Position numbers and translations under genes: made by a program
Notes under the pieces: model-generated
Told to the model about the DNA's origin: nothing
The model's database searches: none
Seen by the model: the letters and a program-made list of their open reading frames with translations, nothing else
Source of the DNA: Sphaerosporella brunnea
Taxonomy: Eukaryota; Ascomycota; Pezizomycetes; Pezizales; Pyronemataceae
Assembly: GCA_008704415.1 (NCBI GenBank)
Contig: VXIS01000159.1
Coordinates: 1 to 64,000, forward strand
Direction: 5' to 3'
DNA length: 64,000 nucleotides
In this document: one piece after another, positions 10,230 to 21,291 of the stretch
Position numbering within the stretch: the first letter of the stretch is position 1
How the letters are laid out: every line of letters starts with the position of its first letter

Positions 10230-10530
10230 CAGGGCTGTCAAAAGTCCGGCCAGTCCGGCTTCGAGCGCGGCCTGAACCGGACCGATCGAAACGGGCTTTT
10301 GAAATCACGGCCCGGTTGAACGAGGCTTTTTGGATCGGGACCCGCCAGGCCCAGAAGTACCCGGCCCGCCAGGCATCTGTAGTTTTTTTGCTAACACATA
10401 CATCAAGGAAAGAAACATGAACGCGAGATACAGATTCAACAACCTGAAGGACCTCCATATACCCCTCTATCTCGGCCGCCCGCTGATCCGAAATCGTTGG
10501 ATTTGTGAGCATAACGTCAGCCATATTCAT
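10230..10530 (-). mobile_element. hAT family-1 end with transposase tail remnant
   Basis: The terminus CAGGGCTGTCAAAAGTCCGG starts at 10230 and is shared with 22701 and, in related form, with the composite element ends at 38197 and 45198. Inside, the stretch around 10430-10490 resembles the region near 46080-46140 (CAACAACCTGAAGGACCTCC). On the minus strand both read as the extreme C-terminus of a hAT transposase (a AAEI-type stretch). The opposite end was not found nearby. Confidence 0.6.
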
Positions 10531-11341
10531 CCGCCTCTCTTCCGACCTGCATTTCCTGGGTTACAGTGCGTCGAACTTGCGAGGTTTGTGAGTAAAACGT
10601 CAGCATTTCCGCTCCGCAGTATTCCGACTCTCATCCAAGTTGTTGTTTTTGGGGTGGATCGACCAGTCTTTTTATAGTCGTGAGTCTTGTATAACATCAC
10701 GAGATTGCGTGACTTGTGCAAGCCCGCCCCGCCAAAAGGGTTCTGGAGACCATTAAAAAACATATGGGCCGGCGGACGGGGATCTGGGCGTCATGGCAGC
10801 GCGCACACTAGGACCTATAAAGAGGATGGCGATGCATGCCTTCGTTTCGACAGATTACGCGACGGGTCTTGGTGCGGCGGGGGGGGCGACGACGTCCAGA
10901 AAAACCCAAAACATAGCTTTCTCGTGACATTTTTAAATGCGGATCAGTCGTTCTCCAAGATTACGTCAAACTATAGCGAAATTAAAGAATTTCACCGTAC
11001 GAAAGAAGGGTGTATAATCTTCTTAGACCACGAGAACCGAAACCCCGCCAGCAGGGCGCTCGGCATGAGAAAAAAGCCCATGGGCCGGAGCGGAAGTACA
11101 AGCTAGGACCGCCGCCGCCGAGCGTGGGTCGGCAGACCGTCCGAGCATTCTCGTCTCAGCTACAGCGTGCCAGTGTTGGACGACGACCGCACCTGTGACT
11201 ACCGTTCTCAGCGCCCACGCAGACCACCCAAGCTGCAATTGCCTATTAGAATTGGGGTGCGCGACTTCCATTCGCTGTGGGTAGCGATTTCATATGTTTC
11301 AGTTTTCGCTTAGAAGCGAGATCTCCGGAAATCTATATTTC

Positions 11342-11665
11342 TAGCCACATTGTGTCATTACCGAGGTAATATAACGCTAATATAACGCTAGTTCTCGGGT
11401 AAGGCAATGTGGCAAAGACGCTGCGCTCTGCGGGGAAGTCCGTCGGCTAGCCACATTGCCTCATTACCGATTAATATAACGCTACGGCAGTGTGCCAAAG
11501 TGCTGCGATCCTGGCAAAGTCGGCTAGCCACATTGCTTCATTACCGAGATAATATAACGCTAATATAACGCTAGTTCTCGGTCCGCAATGTGGCTAAGTC
11601 GCTGCGCTCCCGGATAAGTCACCTCGCCACATTGCTTCATTACCGAGATAATATAACGCAGGTAA
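11342..11665. repeat. Tandem repeats of 75-107 bp with internal hairpins
   Basis: Four units begin CTAGCCACATTG or TCGCCACATTG and contain TACCGAGATAATATAACGC. Each carries an inverted CCACATTG/CAATGTGG pair. They lie inside the inverted-repeat element. Confidence 0.85.
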
Positions 11666-12189
11666 TAACACAATTTGACTCGTACCGTTCAGCGGGCAGT
11701 GAAGCTGTGTGCGAGGCGGTCGCAAGCGACGTGCCTGGACAGTGCTCGACCGGTGGTGGTCAGTAAAACCTCAAACAGAGCGGGGAGATGGAGACCGCGG
11801 CGTCAGTTTGAGCGCTCGCTCTTTCCCCAGCCTCCGCCGTCTCCACCTTGTCTCCAGCGTCTTTCCCCTCCAGCACGCGTCGACACACTTCCCATCCAGG
11901 TTCACTGCCCGCTGAACGCGTCAGTATACTTCGGCGCCGGCGAAATTCCGGATAATACGGTAATGCAACGCGGGTACGCCGGCGTGGCGCGGGTGCGCTT
12001 GCGGCGCCACACTTGCGCGACAACCAACTACTACTCGAAACATAGAGTTCCCGAGATCTCGCATCTAAGCGAAAACTGAAACATGTAAAATCGCTGCTCA
12101 CAGCGAATGGAAGTCATTCCGCGACAGGGGCAAGTGGCTAGCGAAGCACTGCACCCCCAAAAAGCACGACAAACGGCGTCGTAAGGCGG

Positions 12190-12455
12190 ATCTGACTTGC
12201 CGCCAAGGCACCCAAAGCAACTTGCATCACGCTTCTTCCAGCTGAAGCTAAATAAGCTCCCAACCTGCTCTGGACGAGCAGTCGGACGGACGATCTATGC
12301 TGGTGGTGCGGACCAAACGACAAACAGACGCGTGGGATGGAAAGCCGAACAAATGGCACTATGGAAGGCGGTGAAGGGCGCTACCACGGAGGGTGGGAAG
12401 GGGCGACGCTAGCCCTCCACAAGATGATTAAAACCAAAAAAAAGCAAAACGAACG
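12190..12455 (+). pseudogene. LINE 3' fragment (C-terminal ORF2 remnant and tail)
   Basis: The plus strand reads KQLASRFFQLKLNKLPT and later AEQMALWKAVKGAT. These match the LINE at 53518-53877 (KTIASRFYQLRLNK and MEQMVLWKAVKDAT). The zinc-knuckle segment between them is degraded. It ends with GATTAAAACC plus an A-rich tail (12425-12447), as the other LINE copies end with GATTAAAACAAA. It is 5'-truncated and dead. Confidence 0.75.
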
Positions 12456-12639
12456 GAATTCGCGCACCCCAAGACTGATAGGCAATCGCAGCTTTGGTGG
12501 TCGGCGGGCGCAATGAGAACGGTAGTCACAGGTGCGGTCGTCAGCCAGAACACACTGGCACGCTGTAACGCTTGGCGGCGGCGGCGGCGGTTTGACGAGA
12601 ACGGTATCTACGTACCACCACTCTCAAGCACCATGGCCG

Positions 12640-12745
12640 CACACCGTCTTGGCTGGTGGAAAGCAAACGAACATCGCTATCCCATTGTGGCAAAAATCGC
12701 GCGCGATTATCTGGCCATCCCCGCCTCCGGCGTTGAACAGTTACA
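12640..12745 (+). pseudogene. hAT transposase dimerisation-domain fragment
   Basis: The plus strand reads WWKANEHRYPIVAKIARDYL followed by AIPASGVEQ. This is the hallmark of the hAT C-terminal dimerisation region (W-W-x3-E-x-RYP, then RDYLAIPAS). Only about 35 residues survive, and neither the DDE residues nor a full frame is present. Confidence 0.75.
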
Positions 12746-12821
12746 GGCAGCGTGTTGTAGTCAGCACCGGTGTAAGCAGTGCCGAGCGTTCACGGCAGTT
12801 AAAACATATCCCCAAATGCAC

Positions 12822-13138
12822 GCGCCTTCGTGGCGCAATGGTTAGCTGACCTGTCTCCGCAGTCCGGACCTTAAGCTCAATGCGGCAGCCGCCGCGTTCG
12901 AGCCCGGCTGGAATCGCCTGCGGAAACAGTATTGAGGGGCCCCGTCACGTGTGTTCCGGGGTGAGCAGGGTTGTCCGACAGCGGGATCTGAACTGATTAG
13001 TCAGTCAGAGACGCTGGTTTGTAATGCCCCGGTTACCATTCACTGCAGTTACGGTCTGAGACATCGGCAGCGAGGCCGCAGTGGAGCTGGTAACCCCGGC
13101 AACGGGCATTCATATACGTGCATCTTTTTTTATTTGTT
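12822..13138 (+). mobile_element. tRNA-derived SINE, copy A
   Basis: The head has an A box TGGCGCAATGG (12831-12841, fits TRGYNNARYNG) and a B box GTTCGAGCC (12896-12904, fits GWTCRANNC), as in a tRNA-derived RNA polymerase III promoter. The 3' body runs through GGGGCCCCGTCACGTGTGT and GGTTTGTAATGCCCCGGTTA to a T-rich tail (13124-13134). A second copy with high similarity over its whole length lies on the opposite strand at 46578-46904, and a head-only relative lies at 48600-48674. The dispersal and shared tail make it a SINE rather than a tRNA gene. No clear target duplication is seen. Confidence 0.75.
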
Positions 13139-13279
13139 TATTGCATGTCAAACACTTTAACTGGCGGGTGTCAATGACCTGTGTTTGCTGCGTCCGTGAG
13201 CTCGAAGGTTGCTGAACGGCCCCTCCGTTGGTGGGAGCTTATGAGCGGGTGTTAATGACTACACAGCTGTACCGTCCTG

Positions 13280-13350
13280 GTGCGGAGCAGTGGAAGAGCT
13301 TTAGCGACGATGCTGCGGAGTGACTACGCGGCTGTGCACACTGCTCGATT
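13280..13350. repeat. Dispersed 65-70 bp repeat (single unit)
   Basis: GGAAGAGCTTTAGCGACGAT and GCTGCGGAGTGACTACGCGG match units at 23140-23215 and the three tandem units at 47880-48110 (on the opposite strand). Its nature is unknown. Confidence 0.6.
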
Positions 13351-13359
13351 TTATCGGAA

Positions 13360-14850
13360 ACCGAGAAAGCGCGATAAAATGGGCGCTGGATGTCGAGCAC
13401 GTGTGGTCCGACGGACTGCAAATGCAGCTGAACATACATCTTGCTATTTTGCTTTGCATCTGAGACTACCCAGTTCCGGCCGAAATTGATCTTGGTCACC
13501 GCACTTTGTGGGATCTTGAGGCTGGCGGGTTGCGGTATCCCCAGGTGTATATCTTATGCCGTACAGGCAATTCACTGATCTAAAATCGCCCACGAATGCG
13601 GCAACGTTTCTACAATCATCGCCACGCGCTCTCATGTACTCTCCTGTGAAACGGGATCTGCGATCACGACTGATAGGTCCTCGTCGGATTTGTGGGCGGC
13701 TTATAGAACCAGCTAAATCAGCTGGAAACTAGACTCTCAGTTTGCAATCTAGAGAGTGCGTGCGTTTCTCCAGTCTCCGGCTTCCAAGCCTAGCCCAAAA
13801 TCGTGACCTCCTGATAGGGATCTGTCTTTACTGAACTCAGTAGTCAGGATCACCTCTGGGGGCTACATAAGTGCAAAGGTGGGCCGGGAAACGAACGGTT
13901 TTGCTCAGCAAAATACCCTGCCAGGATGCCCACGCAAAGGCACACTCGGTTTGTCGCATTCACTGACCATCAGACTCCCAATCTAAACTACTGCGCTCGC
14001 CAGCACACACGGTGTTCCTGCGTGGCACGCGATGCGCGTGCGTGGTGTGCTGTGTTTGGTAGCTGGAAGCTTTAGTACGACAGTTGCCCGCAACCTTGGA
14101 GATGCCTGTTACTGCCTAGAGTTGTCAGAAACTAAATGCCCTTCGCTTCTCAACCATGATTGTGCTCGACGTCAAAACAAACATATCAATGTCTTGACAT
14201 ACAATCAGACGGGGCATCGGGCAAAAGGTGCCGCCTAGAGGGGGCACGAGTGAATCTGAGAATAAGTACCAATCCAACGAATACTTGAAGGATCCGCAGG
14301 ACTCCAATAACCAGGCTGAGGCCGGTTCGTGATACCAACCCCGTTTCACAAAGGAGGCTGCCGTCTCACACAAGGCCTTGAACCCACCCCTACAACAGCG
14401 CGAAATGGAAAGCAGCCCCTTGGGAAGCCCAAGCAACCGCGGACCTGGAATAGTTTTCCCTGTCGTTCGTGGCTAGACATTCAGTCACTTACTAGTTAGG
14501 AACACCCTGAGAAGGCAAAGCAAAGTGGAGGGACAACTCCAACTCACCTGTTGAGCGACGGCCTGAACGTAAGACAAGGAACGGTATCAACTGTGAGGAA
14601 CGCGTTAAAAATTGAAAGTTATTAAAGACTGCCATAGAGTGGGAAACGGAAGAAAATGGAAGGTGCACTGGCTAGAGTGCCATGTCGTATACTATGCCTT
14701 ACCCCGCCTAAAGAAGGCACCCATACCCCGAAGTCAGCTGTGAAGCACTCGACGAGTTGCGGGGTTTTAGGGCTTGCCCTGGGGGTTAGGTTCACGACAG
14801 CAGCACCTCACATAACACATCGTCAAGCCACGGGCATCCATCCATCCATC
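13360..14850. other. No gene recognised; upstream region of the FunK1 kinase
   Basis: There are only short, overlapping ORFs on both strands with no family resemblance that I can see. The ATG at 14852 follows a (CATC)n run (14836-14851) that sits directly against the start codon. I cannot identify a TATA box. Confidence 0.35.
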
Positions 14851-14851
14851 C

Positions 14852-17125
14852 ATGGCTGCAGCTCGTGTTCCAAAAACTTCACCATCTACCCTGTCGGTTG
14901 CTCTAAAACGCCAAATGCAGCGGGGCCCGATGCGGTCAACAGAAGCGCCCAGTGCCACTGCAGACCTGGCCGCATCGGTGGCGATGATCTCCATCGAAGC
15001 CCTGGCTCAGACATCGACCCAATCGACTGCGTGGACCACTATGTCAACGCCGCCCAGCATGAACTCCGATGCCTTGCGTCCGCACACCTTCAATGACACC
15101 GGCAACCGACTAAAAAAAGGATCGAAGGCGTCTCGGAAGGTGACGGATCTCAGTTTGTACAACGAGCTTTGGGACAGAGTCATCTATGACGTCGACACGC
15201 TGTGGGAGAGCTTTGACGACATTGCTGTCCCCGCTCACCTCCACGATGGCTCCCGCTGGGTCGGGTGGCCCGAGTCGACACTCGAGCACAGGGTTCTGAA
15301 GTGGTTTTTCGCGGACATCCACCCCCTGATTCAAGAGACGCCGGCAGCGGTGACGAACGATTCTAAGCAGTCCAAATATGGACCGCGGAACACTCGCGCG
15401 GCTGTGAAAAAGGCCACGGCGGCTGCACTCGGGTGCACGATACAGTACGTGAGCTCCGGTAATCTCGTCATCAAGAACGGAGACGCGAACAGAAAAGGTG
15501 ATCTGGTTGTGCGCTGTTGCCTTCCAGGGCAAGATCGGCGGACTTACTGGGACCAGGTTCGCGTCGTCGGCGAGCTGAAGAGTAACCCAGACAAAGACGG
15601 CCGCGACAGGACCTTCATCCAACTCGCGAATTACATGCGTGAACTCTTCGGTACTCAGCCGCAGAGGTGTTGGGCTTTCGGTTTCACTCTCTGTGGCCCA
15701 CTCATGCGCATCTTCCGCTTTGACAGATCCGGAGCTCTCGGATCAACGTCGATAGACATTCACGAGCAACCCAAGCTCTTCCTGGGCGCGATGAAGTTCT
15801 TCTTGACACCAGACGCAGAAGCCATGGGATTCGATCCCACGATCAGATGGAACCCGCTCAACCCTGGGCTCGACGTTGTCTACGATCCTACGGTTCATTT
15901 CGTCAACTGGAGCCTGCCGGACCCCTTCATCCTCGCCGGTCGTCAGAAGTACCGCATTTACCGCACCTTCATCGTTCGTCGGTATGCGATCGCAACTCGT
16001 GGAACTGTCTGCTGGCGTGCCAGACCATTCGACGCGCTGGCCGACAGCCCGTGGTCGTATGTCATCAAAGACCAGTGGCGAGCAGCGGAAAGGGACCAGG
16101 AGGGTGATTTCCTTGCCCTAATTCCGCCGGGGACGCTGGGCTTACCAGAGTACATATGGCATACTGACGTGCGTCGTGGGCCGACAAGGACCAACACGCA
16201 GTCTGGACCGACAGGGACGCTCATGGACGTTGCTGGTCACGTCAGGAAAGGCATTGATCACGGTGCGCAAGACAAAGGCTGCAGTGCGATATCGAGTCTC
16301 ACCGACACCAGCAGGAACCTATATCGCACCGCTGCCGACGGCATCCGCCTTCAGAACCGCGTTAAAACACGTCTGATTATGCGTCCACTGGGGTCCCCGT
16401 TGCTCTCGTTCACATCGTACAAACACCTTCTCCTCGCGCTGAGGGATGCGGTGCTTGGTCATCGCCACATGTACACGGTACACAATATCGTGCATCGCGA
16501 CGTGTCCCTCAATAACATCCTCCTCCATCCGCAACAAGGGACAGCGGCGACGTCCCCATACGGTTTCCTGATCGATTTCGACTTCGCGATTGATCGCGCG
16601 CGACAGGGACTGTCTGGAGCTGACTTCATCACCGGCACGTTCAGGTATATGAGCATTGACGTCCTGACAGGGAAGATGAGCGAGCCGCACTCGCCTATCC
16701 AGGACCTGGAGAGCTTCTACTACGTTCTGCTGGATATCGCCATCCATTACGACGAGCGCGGTGCTCTGCGGACTCCGAAGCCGCTTCCCACCATCTTCAC
16801 GGGCCTCAACACCGAAGGAGACCACGACCTGCGAAGATTCGCCGCCAGCCAGAAACGCATGTATTTGGAGCAGGAATCGTTTATGGACGACGTGTTCCCC
16901 ACATTCAACGACACCGCAAAGCAGCAATTATGCCTGGTGGCCGATGCCTGGCGTGAGCTAATCGACCACACGCGGCAGAACCGCTGCCGCCCGCGGTGGG
17001 TCATGGATGAAGGTGTTCCGCCAATCAAGTTGCCAGCACAGCGTCAGCCCGAGGATGACATACGCACTATGTATGATACCACATTGGATATTTTGGATAG
17101 GGGCATCGCTCGTCTGCGGGAGTAA
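14852..17125 (+). CDS. FunK1-type fungal protein kinase
   Basis: This is an intact single-exon frame of 757 residues. Residues 1-90 are a low-complexity, probably disordered leader. At about 230-330 is the segment typical of FunK1 proteins: WDQVRVVGELK, QLANYMRELF, RCWAFGFTLCG, RIFRFDRSG and MGFDPTIRW. The kinase core follows: VIKDQWRAAER (candidate ATP-binding Lys), IVHRDVSLNNILL (catalytic HRD Asp and Asn), LIDFDFA in place of DFG, TGTFRYMSIDVL (activation-segment end) and a DLESFYYVLLDI helix. All key catalytic positions are present, so activity is plausible. The substrate is unknown. The family is strongly expanded in mushroom-forming fungi. The GELK motif with a downstream Gln also resembles a nuclease-like core, which is speculation. 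I chose ATG 14852 as the first Met of the open frame. Confidence 0.92.
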   Translation: MAAARVPKTSPSTLSVALKRQMQRGPMRSTEAPSATADLAASVAMISIEALAQTSTQSTAWTTMSTPPSMNSDALRPHTFNDTGNRLKKGSKASRKVTDLSLYNELWDRVIYDVDTLWESFDDIAVPAHLHDGSRWVGWPESTLEHRVLKWFFADIHPLIQETPAAVTNDSKQSKYGPRNTRAAVKKATAAALGCTIQYVSSGNLVIKNGDANRKGDLVVRCCLPGQDRRTYWDQVRVVGELKSNPDKDGRDRTFIQLANYMRELFGTQPQRCWAFGFTLCGPLMRIFRFDRSGALGSTSIDIHEQPKLFLGAMKFFLTPDAEAMGFDPTIRWNPLNPGLDVVYDPTVHFVNWSLPDPFILAGRQKYRIYRTFIVRRYAIATRGTVCWRARPFDALADSPWSYVIKDQWRAAERDQEGDFLALIPPGTLGLPEYIWHTDVRRGPTRTNTQSGPTGTLMDVAGHVRKGIDHGAQDKGCSAISSLTDTSRNLYRTAADGIRLQNRVKTRLIMRPLGSPLLSFTSYKHLLLALRDAVLGHRHMYTVHNIVHRDVSLNNILLHPQQGTAATSPYGFLIDFDFAIDRARQGLSGADFITGTFRYMSIDVLTGKMSEPHSPIQDLESFYYVLLDIAIHYDERGALRTPKPLPTIFTGLNTEGDHDLRRFAASQKRMYLEQESFMDDVFPTFNDTAKQQLCLVADAWRELIDHTRQNRCRPRWVMDEGVPPIKLPAQRQPEDDIRTMYDTTLDILDRGIARLRE

Positions 17126-17789
17126 CTGCTGGGGGGATCGACGGCGTTTATGTTATATTGGGACCCGTTCATTGCATTTCTGGTAGTGCAAGACCATAAT
17201 CAGCTCGCCTTCTGAAATGATGAAACTCAGTCACTGTTACTAGTTCTCCTCGCATGCACGTGTGGTTGCTCATGATTGCAGCCATCCGCTGGTCTCCCAT
17301 AAAGACGTGATGTTCCTGCGCCCCTCAAAGCTGCCGGGTCAGGTCGACTTATCGGTGCAGTCCAAGCGTAGGTAGAGGACCGCAGGGACTCCGTAAACAC
17401 GGCCACCGACCCTTCTGCCACGTGAGTTTCCACTTTGCTTCCGCACGTGCCAGTGCTTCGCCTGGCCTGTGCCGGTCATACGGGAAACTGATTGCGGGCC
17501 ATGAATATTCATGTTGAGCATCATCACAACCCATAAGGTACGGGAGCGCTGGTAACCTATTGACGGTTATTGACTTGACCGCATTATCCCCGATACAGAG
17601 CCACAGCCTGTGATGAAAGATAACCTCCAGCTAATACGGTGTAAAACAACATGCCACACATCGAGTTTTGCGGTATTACAACTTCGTATAGGGATTGCGC
17701 TTTCTGAGCCCGGAAAGCCAGTTTCCAACACAAATAGTGATCAATTTCGAACACCGTCCAATCTGAGCCAAGCGAACGACGCCTTCGTG

Positions 17790-19516
17790 ATGGCTCCGCG
17801 ATTAACGCCGACTGACTTCGACAGGGAGTTCCGGCTCCGTATGGAACCGTTTACTTTGACTGCGGACTTCCTTAAGGAAAACAAGAGCGTCTTCGAGTCA
17901 CCGCTCAGCGCGCCGAGGACCCGCGACAGGTACCGGCAAATGCTCCCACCCGCACTGTTGGCGACTAACGCGTTCTTAGACACATATTGTGGTGGTCCCG
18001 TGTGAGGAACAACTTGATTGACTCCGAATGCGTCGACAACAAATGCAAACTTATCGTTGGCGACAATTATGATACCGTCGTGGAGACGCTGAAGAAAACC
18101 TCCCGTTGCGAGCTGATCCGGATCACGCTCACTAATATCAAAGCGGCCAAGCACCACAAGGCGCCGTGGGTTTTTCCAACTGAGAAAGAGATGCGTATCT
18201 TGTTCAAGGGAGCCTACAGGGCCCTACTCGCAGGCTTACGCATCGAGAGCACTGGCGTTATGCGGGTCATCTTGCCCTTGATTGAACTGCTGCATCGCGT
18301 GTCGAAGATGCGCGCACTATTCAACCAAACGGATGCCTGGGTGTGCGGACTTTTACAGAAGTTGGAGCAGCGCAGCAAGTGTGAGAACACTGAGGCGTTG
18401 GAGGCCTATCGCCAGTGAATGGAGAAACTGCTGGAGTCACAGACGGAGGACCCAGTGCGCTTTATGCAACAGTTGTGCACGCCGAATGACCAAATTGATC
18501 GGTCACGGCGTTGCAAGAGTTGCAGAGTTGCGGTGCCCGCTACCACGCAGAGCGCTGTGATAACCGTGGATGAGGTCAGCATCACAGCATACCTCGCGAC
18601 CTTCACCGGTATCATGGACGATTTCACGGACTATTGCGATCGATGCAACAAGCACACAGTGCATCACTGGACGCCCCGCATAACCATCCCAGGTGGCCAA
18701 GGATTACTTGTAAAACCTCAACCTAAGTACAGGTTGCGCGGCGAAGACATCAAGATCAGCATCCCTTCGTACAAATGGTTCTGGGTTTTGAAGGCGGGAA
18801 TCTGTGGTCCTGGGCGAGCCTTTTGGGTGGACGGTGATGACCTGTGGCGTTTCCTCTATGATACCTACGGCCGTCAAGGTCTGCCCTGCACGTTGGCATT
18901 CAAAACCGACGAAAGCTATGACTGGCTCGATGGCTATGAGATGGCCTTACTATATTACGAACGGATTGCCGATCCGGACGGCGACGATGGGTGCGACGAC
19001 GATGGGTGCGACGACGATGGGTGCGACGACGATGGCATTGCCGAACCGGACGGCGACGATGGGAGCGACGACGATGGGAGCGACGACGATGGGAGCGACG
19101 ACGGGGCGGCCGTCGGACACGGCAATGAAACTGCTGGCAAAGACTTAGTCCACAAGATTAATCTCATTGATCTGTCAAACGTGGATTCCGTTCTCACTGT
19201 CGAGGTGATGGGCTCACGGAGCAAAATCTTCCTCTTCGAGGTCCTAGTCGGTTGCTCGATCTTCGCAGGTCCCAAACCCGAAGAGCATTTGCTTGACACG
19301 CTGCACACGACAGCTGCGAAGAAGCAATACTATGAGCTCGTCTCGTTCAAACTCACTGGAATGAAGCAGGACACCTTGGTGGACAAATTCTCACTGGCCC
19401 GTGGCGCGGTCAACCGGCAGCATTGGGACAGCATATGCGTCACGTTGGAGGAGTACTGTTCCGATCGCTGCACGGGCATTCTTGACGGTAAACCACAACG
19501 CCCTTTTACAGTATAG
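17790..19516 (+). pseudogene. CxxC/Asp-rich protein gene with an in-frame TGA and frame break
   Basis: I do not recognise this gene. The frame from ATG 17790 (MAPRLTPTDFDREF) runs to about 18005. The reading then continues in another frame (NNLIDSECVDNKCK) from about 17990, so a 1-2 nt shift or a small intron lies there. That second frame meets TGA at 18416-18418, directly followed by ATG, and continues unchanged to 19516. The run-on sequence is helical on both sides (EALEAYRQ before, MEKLLESQ after), so the TGA most likely replaces a sense codon. The C-terminal half has CKSC and CDRC pairs plus an HHW motif (possible zinc site), a WFWVLKAGICGPGRAFWVDG stretch, and 15-bp repeats encoding (D/G-rich) DDDGC and DDDGS units. 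It may be two ORFs, a recently dead gene, or a gene with an intron I misplace. Confidence 0.5.
18966..19110 (+). repeat. 15-bp coding tandem repeat (Asp/Gly-rich)
   Basis: GGGTGCGACGACGAT and GGGAGCGACGACGAT units, about three each, lie in two blocks separated by a copy of ATTGCCGAACCGGACGGCGA. The period is a multiple of three, so the reading frame is kept. This gives acidic CDDDG and SDDDG repeats, and length variation would not break the protein. Confidence 0.9.
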
Positions 19517-19519
19517 ACG

Positions 19520-20160
19520 CAACTAATCGGTGGGTGTAGTCACAAAGAAGGGTCGTGCGTGGTTCTATTCCAAACACACAGGTCTTGTGAAATGTTGGCA
19601 CGGTCATTCGGTATAAACAAAAAGGGTAATCGCTGTATAGTTTGTCACACGAACGCCGCAAAGCAAAAAGCCCACAACAACCACGTGAGGGCCACGATAA
19701 TTTGGTCCGCGAACGCTCTCCAGTGTGTTCCACGCTGCCTATCGAAGCCTGCCAGACATTGAAGCTTGGATCTGTGAGGAATGGGTTGGCGCCACCTTTG
19801 CAGGCAAAATCGGCAGGCCGCAGTGGCGCTGTCGTATCACACGCAGTCCAGACACCTGGGAGTTGGTTGCGATGAGACTCTGATGCTTGGATTGCGGTGC
19901 TTGTATACGCTGGATTCATGCCGTCATGTTCAGAACAGAGTAGGAATTTAATTACTTTGATTAACAATTTGATTAACAACGTCGTCTGGGATATACTAAA
20001 CAGGTTCGTAGTTTCCCCCGCCGCTTTCATTTTCTGGTCGCACCCCTCCCATGCCGCTTCTCTTCCCCACCGCTTCTCTCCCCAGGTCGCTCCTCTTCCA
20101 CCCCGCCTGTTTCCGCCCCAGCGCTTCTTTCCCTCATGCTTGTTTTGCCCGCTGCTTCTC
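19520..20160. other. No gene recognised
   Basis: A long minus-strand ORF (19506-20195) has no domain-like features and is partly a shadow of a CT-rich repeat (20040-20165, CCGCTTCTCTCCC-type units). I regard the stretch as non-coding. Confidence 0.35.
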
Positions 20161-20194
20161 TCCCTCACCGCTTGTCTTTCTAGCCACTTGAGCA

Positions 20195-20842
20195 CGCTCT
20201 GTGGGATGTCGTGAAATATTGGGCTGCAAATCGCACCGAGCCACGCTGGAAGGACCTAGCATGCAGGGCACTCGAGTATCTAACCATACCAGCTATGCCT
20301 GGCAAACTGGAGCGCGTCTTCAGCAGCGCAAAATTGACCATCACGCCTCGTCGGTGAATGTTTAGAGGCGAAGGTCTCAGCGCTCTGGAGTGTTTGAAAA
20401 GCCGGTCGCGCGATGGATTGATCTCCGCCGAGGATTCCCAATTATAGGAGCTTGCGGAAATGCCCCACGCACTGTGTAAAGCGGAGCGTGAAAAAAGGAA
20501 ACAGAAAAAAGGAAACAGAAAAAAGGAAACAGAAAAAAGGAAACAGAAAAAAGGAAACAGAAAAAAGGAAACAGATGCACGGGAGAGCAGGAGAGGAGGG
20601 GATTGGTTGAGCGGGATAGCGGCATAGTCGGATAGCAGGATAGGGGCTATGTATTTGAAGCAGATTGACAACAGATATTGTTTTGCCGAGCGCCGATACA
20701 GCGGTTGACTGCTGTTGACCGTAGACGACTGTGAACACGGTCGACTGCAGTTGAATGCAGGCGGTCCCGGCCGCACTACCAAAAATACTGGCAGCCGTGG
20801 TCCTTCCTCAAGACTGGACCGAACGGACCGTACGGCACACTG
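20195..20842 (+). pseudogene. hAT family-3 remnant: dimerisation domain and right end
   Basis: The plus strand reads WDVVKYWAANRTEPRWKDLA, CRALEYLTIPAM, an ERVFSSAKLTITPRR stretch, a stop, then EGLSALECLKS. This is the canonical hAT C-terminal dimerisation region. The fragment ends with GGACCGTACGGCACACTG at 20825-20842, matching the right end of the hAT at 27587-29259 (GGACCGTACGGAACACTG). It contains a 14-bp repeat AAAAAAGGAAACAG (about six copies, 20487-20573). It is 5'-truncated and dead. Confidence 0.8.
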
Positions 20843-20849
20843 AGATTGT

Positions 20850-21290
20850 GGCACAGCGCCCACCGTATTGGCGGCGGTTTCTGGGGAACCGCATGGCTTC
20901 GTCACGGCCTGTCATGCACGGTTGAAGCTATAAGAGTCTACAAGGAGGCCCCACTGGATCCGCAAACCTGTCACAGTTTAGACACAGCCCGCCTGAGATT
21001 TTCATATAAAACCATCAGCTGGCAGCACTGCTGCCGTAGAGGCGCCGGTCCATTGCCGAATATGGCCGCAAGTACAGGCGACATGCTATGGCAAGCGAGA
21101 TGATGGGTCACTGTGTTCAGAATGGGGACTCGTGGTGACATCGTGGCATTTCACGGATAGAACACGCAGCTGAGGATTGACGGCACTACGCACGGACCAC
21201 AGTCACCTTCTTGCATTAACTACACAAGACCCAACGTGCATCAACCTTTCTTTCCGGTGGTACCGTCTCCAGAGCATCATGCGCGCAACT
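20850..21290. other. No gene recognised
   Basis: Short ORFs only. This is the 3' flank of the minus-strand gene at 21292-22173. Confidence 0.3.
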
Positions 21291-21291
21291 C

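Larger units (their letters stand above)
11163..12565. mobile_element. Inverted-repeat element with CAG...CTG ends
   Basis: The left arm (11163-11345) starts CAGCGTGCCAGTGT. The right arm, read in reverse from 12565, starts identically and continues with the same GACCGC-ACCTGTGACTACC, CCTATTAG and CATTCGCTGTG landmarks, ending near 12035. The right arm is interrupted by the LINE fragment at about 12117-12455. No 8-bp target duplication is obvious. The end sequence suggests a hAT-type non-autonomous element, but this is inference. Confidence 0.65.

Noticed and set aside
12822..12915. A tRNA gene
   Set aside because: A and B boxes are present but no cloverleaf with a 7-bp acceptor stem and anticodon arm could be drawn. 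The unit is repeated with a non-tRNA body, so it is a SINE head.
15110..15622. Minus-strand ORF inside the FunK1 kinase, and similar ones at 16319-16927
   Set aside because: Shadow frames of the well-supported plus-strand gene.
17513..17731. Possible solo LTR ending AAGCCAGTTTCCAACA, like the LTR end at 6765
   Set aside because: Only the last 20 bases match, the TGTTGAGC start is weak and no 5-bp duplication is present. It may be a scrap but I cannot delimit it.
19506..20195. 229-codon minus-strand ORF
   Set aside because: No domain; it overlaps a CT-rich repeat and a hAT remnant, and its Arg/Gly-rich start is the complement of that repeat.
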